From: Williamsia deligens
Lineage (GTDB): Bacteria; Actinomycetota; Actinomycetes; Mycobacteriales; Mycobacteriaceae
Length of the DNA stretch: 64,000 nt
NCBI RefSeq assembly: GCF_024171765.1
Contig: NZ_JAMTCI010000001.1
Coordinates: forward strand, 1,217,137 to 1,281,136
Reading direction: 5' to 3'
Of the stretch, positions 58,843-64,000 are shown one piece after another (position 1 is the stretch's first letter; each line of letters starts with the position of its first letter). The translations under genes were made by a program, and so were the position numbers. The notes under the pieces were generated by a model. It was not told where the DNA came from. It was given only the letters and a program-made list of their open reading frames with translations, and made no database searches.

Positions 58843-60669
58843 TCACAACACGTTGTAGTCGACATCGCGACAGAACGTCTGTTGGCCGCTGACGACGCGC
58901 AACCACGCACCTACGCGCGGGAGCTCGTGTGTGAAAAAGTAGCGCATCGCCGCAGTCCGGCCCGGCGCGTCCGGGTGGCTGGACGATGCCGCCGCGATCG
59001 CGAGGTCCAGGTGGATCCACGCCAGCACCACGTGCCCGAACCCCTGTAGGTAGGGCGTCGCATTGGCCAATGCGTCCGCCGGTTTCCCGGTGGCCCATGC
59101 AGCGTCGGTCGCGCTCATGATCTCGACCCAGGCGTCGTCCAACATCGACGACTCCGCCACGAGACCGGCCGAGCGCGCGGCCTGGACCGTCGACCCGATC
59201 GCGGTCCCTAGTTCACGCAAGTGCGACCCCCCGTCGAGTCGGACCTTGCGCCCGAGGAGATCCATCGCCTGGATGCCGTGTGTCCCCTCGTGGATCATGT
59301 TCAGGCGCTGATCGCGCCAGAACTGCTCGACCGGGAAGTCGCGGGTGTAACCGGCGCCGCCGAGCACCTGGATGGCCAGGCTGTTCCCTTCGAGGCACCA
59401 CTCGCTGGGCCAGCTCTTCAGCACCGGGGTCAGGATCTCCAGCAGTGCGCGGGCCCGACGCCGCTGTGAGGCGTCGCCGGTTCTCTCGTCGTCGAGGAGT
59501 TTCGCGACGTACAGCGTCAGGGCGATGCCGCCCTCTGCGTACGCCTTCTGGGCCAACAGCATCCGCTTGACGTCCGCGTGCTCGATGATCGGTACCTGGT
59601 CCGTGGTGACGCCGTCACGGGGCCTACCCTGACGCCGGGTCTTCGCATAGTCCAATGAGACGGCGAACCCTGCATATCCGACGGCCGCCGAGAGCAGCCC
59701 GATCTCAGCTCGTGCGGCGTTCATCATGTGGAACATCTGGGACAGTCCGCGCCCCGGGTCGCCCACCAGGTAACCGACAGCGCCTCGTCCGCCCCGCGGA
59801 CCGTGACTCCGCTGCCCGAAGGCGAGTGCGGTGTTGGGGATACCGCGGTTACCCAGCTTGTGGTTCAGCCCGACGAGCGCCACGTCGTTCCGCTCGAGCA
59901 TCTCCGAGTCCTGACCGACCAGGAACTTCGGCACGATGAACAACGAGAGCGCGCCGGTCGAGGCACCGACCGTGCCGGCCGCGTCAGGGATCTTCGCCAG
60001 GACGAGGTGCACGATGTTCTCGGTCAGGGTGTGTTCCGCGCCGCTGATCCACATCTTGTCGCCGACGATGCGATAGCGCGGCCCCAGGGGGTCGGTGTCG
60101 AAGTCGTCCCCGTCCGGGGTGGCGCGGGTTGCGATGTCGGCGAGCGAGGAACCGGCCTGCGACTCCGACATGGCCATCGTGCCGGTCCATCGAGCCTGGA
60201 TCTGCGGCAGCGCGAACGCTGTGCGCTGACCCGGCGTGCCGTGCGCCAGGATCAGCGCGGCATTGCTCTCGGTCAGGAGGATGGGAGCGACGTTGGGGCC
60301 GGCCGCCGAGAACAGGACCCGGATGGCCATGTCGACCACGCGAGGCAGCTGAGCGCCTCCGTGCTCTTGGTCGTGGCCGGCGCCCATGAGTCCGAACGCC
60401 GCGTAGGCCTTCCACGCGCGGTGGGTCGTCTCGGGGAGGACGACCTCGCCGTCCGCGTCGACGTAGGGCTCCTGCAGGTCGCTGATCCGATTGGCCGGTT
60501 CGAAGACCTCGGCAGCGAGGTCGGACGATGCATCCAGCAGGTCGCGGCATGACTCCGTGGAGTGGTCGTCGAACCGCGGTCGATCGAGCAGGTCCTCGAG
60601 GGCCAGCCAGTCGAACAGCAGGAAGTCGATGGTCGAGAGCAGCTTGCGCTGTGTCACCGAGTTGTTCAC
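58843..60669 (-). CDS. Large-type acyl-CoA dehydrogenase
   Basis: 608 residues, the long form with an added C-terminal helical domain (FadE5-like). MAMSESQAGSSLADIATRAT and the following FAD region, KMWISGAEHTLTENIVHLVL, and GGAGYTRDFPVEQFWRDQRL are followed by MIHEGTHGIQAMDLLGRK, which contains the catalytic glutamate. C-terminal ~130 residues (DAWVEIMSATDAAWATG...) match the long-chain/FadE5 extension. It ends the minus-strand operon with the hydrolase (21 bases apart) and the reductase. Confidence 0.94.
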   Translation of the reverse strand: MNNSVTQRKLLSTIDFLLFDWLALEDLLDRPRFDDHSTESCRDLLDASSDLAAEVFEPANRISDLQEPYVDADGEVVLPETTHRAWKAYAAFGLMGAGHDQEHGGAQLPRVVDMAIRVLFSAAGPNVAPILLTESNAALILAHGTPGQRTAFALPQIQARWTGTMAMSESQAGSSLADIATRATPDGDDFDTDPLGPRYRIVGDKMWISGAEHTLTENIVHLVLAKIPDAAGTVGASTGALSLFIVPKFLVGQDSEMLERNDVALVGLNHKLGNRGIPNTALAFGQRSHGPRGGRGAVGYLVGDPGRGLSQMFHMMNAARAEIGLLSAAVGYAGFAVSLDYAKTRRQGRPRDGVTTDQVPIIEHADVKRMLLAQKAYAEGGIALTLYVAKLLDDERTGDASQRRRARALLEILTPVLKSWPSEWCLEGNSLAIQVLGGAGYTRDFPVEQFWRDQRLNMIHEGTHGIQAMDLLGRKVRLDGGSHLRELGTAIGSTVQAARSAGLVAESSMLDDAWVEIMSATDAAWATGKPADALANATPYLQGFGHVVLAWIHLDLAIAAASSSHPDAPGRTAAMRYFFTHELPRVGAWLRVVSGQQTFCRDVDYNVL

Positions 60670-60690
60670 GGGCGTGGTCGGTCCTCGCCG

Positions 60691-61611
60691 TCAGACCGAC
60701 GTCAGCCGGTAGGAGTCCCCGTCGCGGACGATCCGGCCGGCGCTGGTACCCGCGAAGTGGGTGCCCAGCACGAGCAGATCCGTGTCGGCACTGCTCGCGA
60801 CGAAGTCGGTGCGATGGTCGGCGCTGATGGCACGCTCGAAATCACCGCGGGAGCTCCATCGCGGTCGCGCGATCTGGACGGGGTGATGGATGAAGTCCCC
60901 GGTGATGAAAGCGCGCTCGCCACCGGACTCGACCATGACGCTGTGATGGAACTTGGTGTGTCCAGGCGTCGACACGTACCGCACCCCATCGGTCACGACG
61001 TGGTTCATCGGGACGAGATCGACCAGGTCGGCGTCGAGGCATGGCTGGAGCGATTCTGCGAACACGAGCCGCGTCTGGGAGTGGATGTCGGGGTCGGCGC
61101 CCTCGTAGACGACGGCGTGGGCGAGGTCGTCCGAGATCGCGCTCTCCTGACCGATTCCACGGTGATACTCGAACTCCTCCTCCACGAACGTGTATCGAGC
61201 GTTGGGGAACGTCGGCACCCATCGACCGTCGACCTGGACGGTGTTCCAACCGACGTGGTCGAGGTGCAGATGCGTGGCGAGGACATGGTCCACCTGGTCG
61301 GGCATGTAACCCGCTGCGGCGAGGCGCTCCAGGAACGGGTCGTGGCGGCTCCAGTTCGGGATGAGCGGGAGGGTCTTGCCGGGGCCACATCCCGTGTCGA
61401 CGACAACCACGCTCGACCCGGTGTCCACGACATAGGAATGGACACTCCACAGCATCTGACCGTCGGCATTCGCGTAATCCGGTTCGAGCCAGGGAATCTC
61501 TCGCACCGCTTCGGGCGTGGCCTGCTCGATCAGCCCGTCGAGCTCACCGATCTCCACCTCGAACTCGACCACCTGAGTGACCGTGATGTCACCGATCGTC
61601 CAGCTGCGCAC
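60691..61611 (-). CDS. Metallo-beta-lactamase-fold hydrolase
   Basis: 306 residues from GTG 61611 with GGAGGA at good distance. The metal-binding motif is THLHLDHVGWN (His114, His116, Asp118, His119), and YVSTPGHTKFHHSVMVES and AFITGDFIHHPVQIARPRW supply later ligands. The family includes lactonases (AHL, AttM-like) and thioesters/lactone hydrolases. In this operon it may open a lactone or hydrolyse a CoA ester. The substrate is open. Confidence 0.9.
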   Translation of the reverse strand: MRSWTIGDITVTQVVEFEVEIGELDGLIEQATPEAVREIPWLEPDYANADGQMLWSVHSYVVDTGSSVVVVDTGCGPGKTLPLIPNWSRHDPFLERLAAAGYMPDQVDHVLATHLHLDHVGWNTVQVDGRWVPTFPNARYTFVEEEFEYHRGIGQESAISDDLAHAVVYEGADPDIHSQTRLVFAESLQPCLDADLVDLVPMNHVVTDGVRYVSTPGHTKFHHSVMVESGGERAFITGDFIHHPVQIARPRWSSRGDFERAISADHRTDFVASSADTDLLVLGTHFAGTSAGRIVRDGDSYRLTSV

Positions 61612-61648
61612 TGCGTCGTCCTCCGAATGTGTTGGGGATGTGGGGGTG

Positions 61649-63640
61649 TCAGATCGCACGGCCGGCCATCTCACCTTCGTAGATGGCCTCGTCGACCTGG
61701 CGCGGCGCCAGGCAGTCACCGACCTGGGTCACCTCGAACTCGCGCTGGAGGGACGACAGCAGTGACGTCTCGGAATCGCGGAGCATGACCGTGACGATCG
61801 AGTCGACCTTCGACAACCGGGAACTCCCATCCCAGATTCGCGTCAGCACAGCACCATCCGAGTTCACCTCGCCGACGATGTGCTGGGGGGTCAAGGTGAC
61901 ACCCAGGGCGTAGAGCCTGGGATAGAGATGGCCGACGTCCAGCGTCAGAAGGATCTTGTCGCCGAGGAACAGGCCGGCCGTGATGACCTCGACAGACTTG
62001 CCTGCCTCGGCCAACGTCTCGGCCAGACCGAGAGCTGTGTACTCGCCGGTGTCGTCGACGATGAGCACGGAGTCTCCGCACCGGTCGGGCTCTGCAATCG
62101 CCTCCAGCGGGTCCAGCACGGTCACATGGTCCAGCCCGGGGATACCGGGACGGGCGGCCAGCTTCGCTGAGAACCCGTCGGTCCGCCAGCTCGACCCTGT
62201 CGCCAGCACGACGTGGTCCGGTTCGAGCTCACGGATGTTCTCCACGGTCGCCTCGAAGCCGGCCCGGATGTCGACCCCGTGCACGTCGAGCGTCCGCTCC
62301 ATGTCGCGGATCATGACGGCCCAGCGGCCGCGGGTGGCGAGCTGGGCGGCGTACCGGATCTGTCCTCCGAGCCGGTCGCTCCTCTCCAGCAGCACGACGT
62401 CGTGCCCGCGGGATGCAGCGGCCTCTGCGGCCCGCATACCCGCGGGGCCCCCGCCGACGACGACGATCCTCTTGCGACGGTCGGGCACTGTGATCGTGCC
62501 GATGCCCAAGGTCTTCTCTCGTCCGGCGGCCGGATTCTGCGTGCAGGTCAGGGAGAGGCCCTGGGCCATGCGGTTGATGCATCCCTGATTGGCGCTGACG
62601 CAGTGGCGGATCTCCTTCTCCCGTCCGGATCGCGCCTTGCTGATCAGGTGGGGATCGGCGATGTGGGCCCTGGTCATGGCGACCATGTCGGCCTTGCCCC
62701 CACCCACGATGTCCGCGGCGATCGACAGGTCGGTGATGCCGTTTGCGGTCAGGACGGGCGCGCCGTTGACGACCTTCTTGGCGCGTACGGCGAGGTCGAC
62801 GAGCCGTGCGCCGGGCAGACTCATCGGCGAGACGACCTGATCGAATGTCGACGCGTTGCCGGCGCTGATACTGAAGTAGTCGAAGATGCCGGAGTCGGCC
62901 AGATGCTCGGCGATGCGCTCACCCTCCGACTCGTCGATCCCACCGGGCACTCCTTCAACCATGGACAGTCGCACACCGATCGGGAAGCCCGGTCCACACT
63001 GGTCGCGCACTGCTTGCGCGCATTCGAGGACGATGCGGCACCGGTTCTCGGTACTGCCGCCGTACTGGTCGGTCCGCAGATTCGTCAGCGGGGACAGGAA
63101 GCTGCACAGGAGATACCCGTGGGCAGCATGGACCTCGGCACCGTCGAGGCCGGCGACCTGTGCGTTGCGTGCGCTCCGCGCGAAGCCGGCGACCAGTTCG
63201 TCGATGTCGCCGTGGGTCATGGCCCGGCCGATCTCGTTGTAGGTCGACGACGGGAGTCCGGAAGGGCTCCACAGGGCGCGCCAGTTGTCCAGGTGCATCG
63301 AGCTGTTGTCCTCGACGCCGAAATGCGACAAGTCGATGAACACCTTCGCGCCATGGCGGTGGACGGCCTCGGCGAGACGTTCATAGACCGGGATGACGTC
63401 GGTAGGCCACCCCTGCGTCGTGCGCGGCGCCAGACCCCGGCTCGTCGGGTGCACTGCTTGCGCCTCGGTGAGGATCAGGCCGGCGCCTCCCTTCGCCCGC
63501 TCCTCGTAGTAGTCGACACTCTGCTGGGTCATGAGGTTGTGCTCGGCGTACTGGAGTGCGTGCGCGGTGACGACGATGCGGTTCTTGAGCGTCACGGAGC
63601 CGAGCGTCAGGGGCTCCCACAACGGCGCGTACTTGTCCAT
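61649..63640 (-). CDS. Old-yellow-enzyme/2,4-dienoyl-CoA-reductase-like oxidoreductase, one Fe-S cysteine altered
   Basis: 663 residues; GGAGGA precedes the ATG. The N-terminal FMN barrel (~1-370) has LTLGSVTLKNRIVVTAHALQ and the acid/His pair GAEVHAAHGYLLCSFLSPLT. Then come the Fe-S loop IRHCVSANQGCINRMAQGLS and SLTCTQNP, and a FAD/NADPH region (~390-660: RIVVVGGGPAGMRAAEAAAS). The 4Fe-4S spacing C-x2-C-x3-C-x11-C is intact except that the second ligand is Ala350 (Cys347, Ala350, Cys354, Cys366). It resembles FadH/TMADH-like enzymes. It may reduce a dienoyl-CoA or another enone. The cluster's status is uncertain. Confidence 0.92.
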   Translation of the reverse strand: MDKYAPLWEPLTLGSVTLKNRIVVTAHALQYAEHNLMTQQSVDYYEERAKGGAGLILTEAQAVHPTSRGLAPRTTQGWPTDVIPVYERLAEAVHRHGAKVFIDLSHFGVEDNSSMHLDNWRALWSPSGLPSSTYNEIGRAMTHGDIDELVAGFARSARNAQVAGLDGAEVHAAHGYLLCSFLSPLTNLRTDQYGGSTENRCRIVLECAQAVRDQCGPGFPIGVRLSMVEGVPGGIDESEGERIAEHLADSGIFDYFSISAGNASTFDQVVSPMSLPGARLVDLAVRAKKVVNGAPVLTANGITDLSIAADIVGGGKADMVAMTRAHIADPHLISKARSGREKEIRHCVSANQGCINRMAQGLSLTCTQNPAAGREKTLGIGTITVPDRRKRIVVVGGGPAGMRAAEAAASRGHDVVLLERSDRLGGQIRYAAQLATRGRWAVMIRDMERTLDVHGVDIRAGFEATVENIRELEPDHVVLATGSSWRTDGFSAKLAARPGIPGLDHVTVLDPLEAIAEPDRCGDSVLIVDDTGEYTALGLAETLAEAGKSVEVITAGLFLGDKILLTLDVGHLYPRLYALGVTLTPQHIVGEVNSDGAVLTRIWDGSSRLSKVDSIVTVMLRDSETSLLSSLQREFEVTQVGDCLAPRQVDEAIYEGEMAGRAI

Positions 63641-64000
63641 GTCTGTTCCTCCACGATCCACAAGAGGGCCGCCTCACGACCGACTCGACCGATCATTCAA
63701 TTTTCCAACTTGATGGTCAGTTGTCATCATGGTGCTCTGCGTCACACGTGTCAAGAGCACGCTGGTTTCAGCCGGTCGACTGTGCAAAACAGCTCTGCTG
63801 CAACGGCTCTACTGGTTCGACGGGCGTCCACGTCCTCGTGTGGGACCTCCGGTGTCCATCGCCGTCAACGTCACCGACGACTCCGATCCGTGCACGATGG
63901 CCGGGCGTCGTGAACCAGGCGTCGCTCGGGCAGGCCTGAGCTGAGTGAGTCGCGGACGGCGACGGCGCCGCAGTTCTTCGCGGTGAGGCTGCCACGCACC
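63641..64000. other. Upstream region of the reductase operon, no gene recognised
   Basis: It holds the A+T-rich promoter with TTCAATTTTCCAAC (63696-63709), 12 of 15 positions matching the repeat at 55350-55364. The remaining ~290 bases contain only short open frames without ribosome sites or motifs. A minus-strand frame at the very edge (ending near 63861) could be the tail of a gene beyond the window, but I cannot identify it. Confidence 0.5.

Noticed and set aside
63768-63995. Minus-strand frame at the window edge as a gene
   Set aside because: Low-complexity, no motif and no ribosome site; too close to the edge to judge whether it is the tail of a neighbouring gene.

Overview
The window is a high-GC (roughly two-thirds G+C), gene-dense chromosomal segment of an actinobacterium. 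It most resembles a mycolic-acid-containing member of the Mycobacteriales, of the Gordonia/Williamsia/Rhodococcus type. Three things point there: a LigC ligase divergent from a LigD-like polymerase; the order tRNA-Ser / CsbD / tadA / tadA-associated gene / divergent tyrA; and an Rv1733c-type membrane protein, alongside many acyl-CoA dehydrogenases. The genus is inferred, not proven. I saw no phage, insertion sequence, CRISPR array, rRNA or replication origin.

Layout. 0-6 kb: a LysR regulator (cut by the window edge) divergent from a five-gene acyl-CoA operon (class III CoA-transferase, a pair of acyl-CoA dehydrogenases, a YWTD-like propeller, a 3-hydroxyacyl-CoA-type dehydrogenase). 6-13.6 kb: a GAF-ANTAR regulator, then a run of four small secreted orphan proteins (one broken by an in-frame stop), an exported alpha/beta hydrolase, a glycosyltransferase and an Rv1733c-like protein. 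13.6-16.9 kb: a TetR/EamA-exporter pair with two visible operators, a DoxX protein nested antisense in the exporter reading frame, and an acyl-CoA dehydrogenase. 16.9-24 kb: DNA-repair genes (LigD-like Pol, LigC), Nudix, an F420-type oxidoreductase, a propeller fusion, GluQ and proline-rich membrane proteins. 24-30 kb: an atypical tRNA-guanine transglycosylase, cupin, lipoprotein, tRNA-Ser(CGA), CsbD, tadA and tyrA.

30-41 kb: a ureide (allantoin) block with racemase, NCS1 permease, GntR regulator, PuuE-type allantoinase, allantoicase and a citrate-lyase-like aldolase. It is followed without a real gap by an OpuC-type ABC importer on the same strand, so importer and ureide enzymes may be one transcript. 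41-48.5 kb: methyltransferase, a redox-type two-component pair (receiver fused to a thioredoxin-reductase fold, and a cyclic-nucleotide-domain histidine kinase), DUF2071, a lipoprotein with an internal duplication and small proteins. 48.6-52 kb: an ATP-grasp enzyme translationally coupled to a 687-residue protein with a papain-like Cys/His/Asn pattern. This is the best candidate here for an undescribed system.

53-63.6 kb: a catabolic island of three transcription units: SDR and thiolase; CoA ligase, SDR, VOC and TetR; and old-yellow-enzyme reductase, metallo-beta-lactamase-fold hydrolase and 608-residue acyl-CoA dehydrogenase. All three units carry a shared TTCAAT-type motif in their upstream regions. 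The unit would activate an unknown carboxylic acid to its CoA thioester and beta-oxidise it. Notable residue losses are the zinc cysteines of the transglycosylase, one iron-sulfur cysteine of the dienoyl-CoA-reductase-like enzyme, and the CxxC of the thioredoxin-reductase-like domain.
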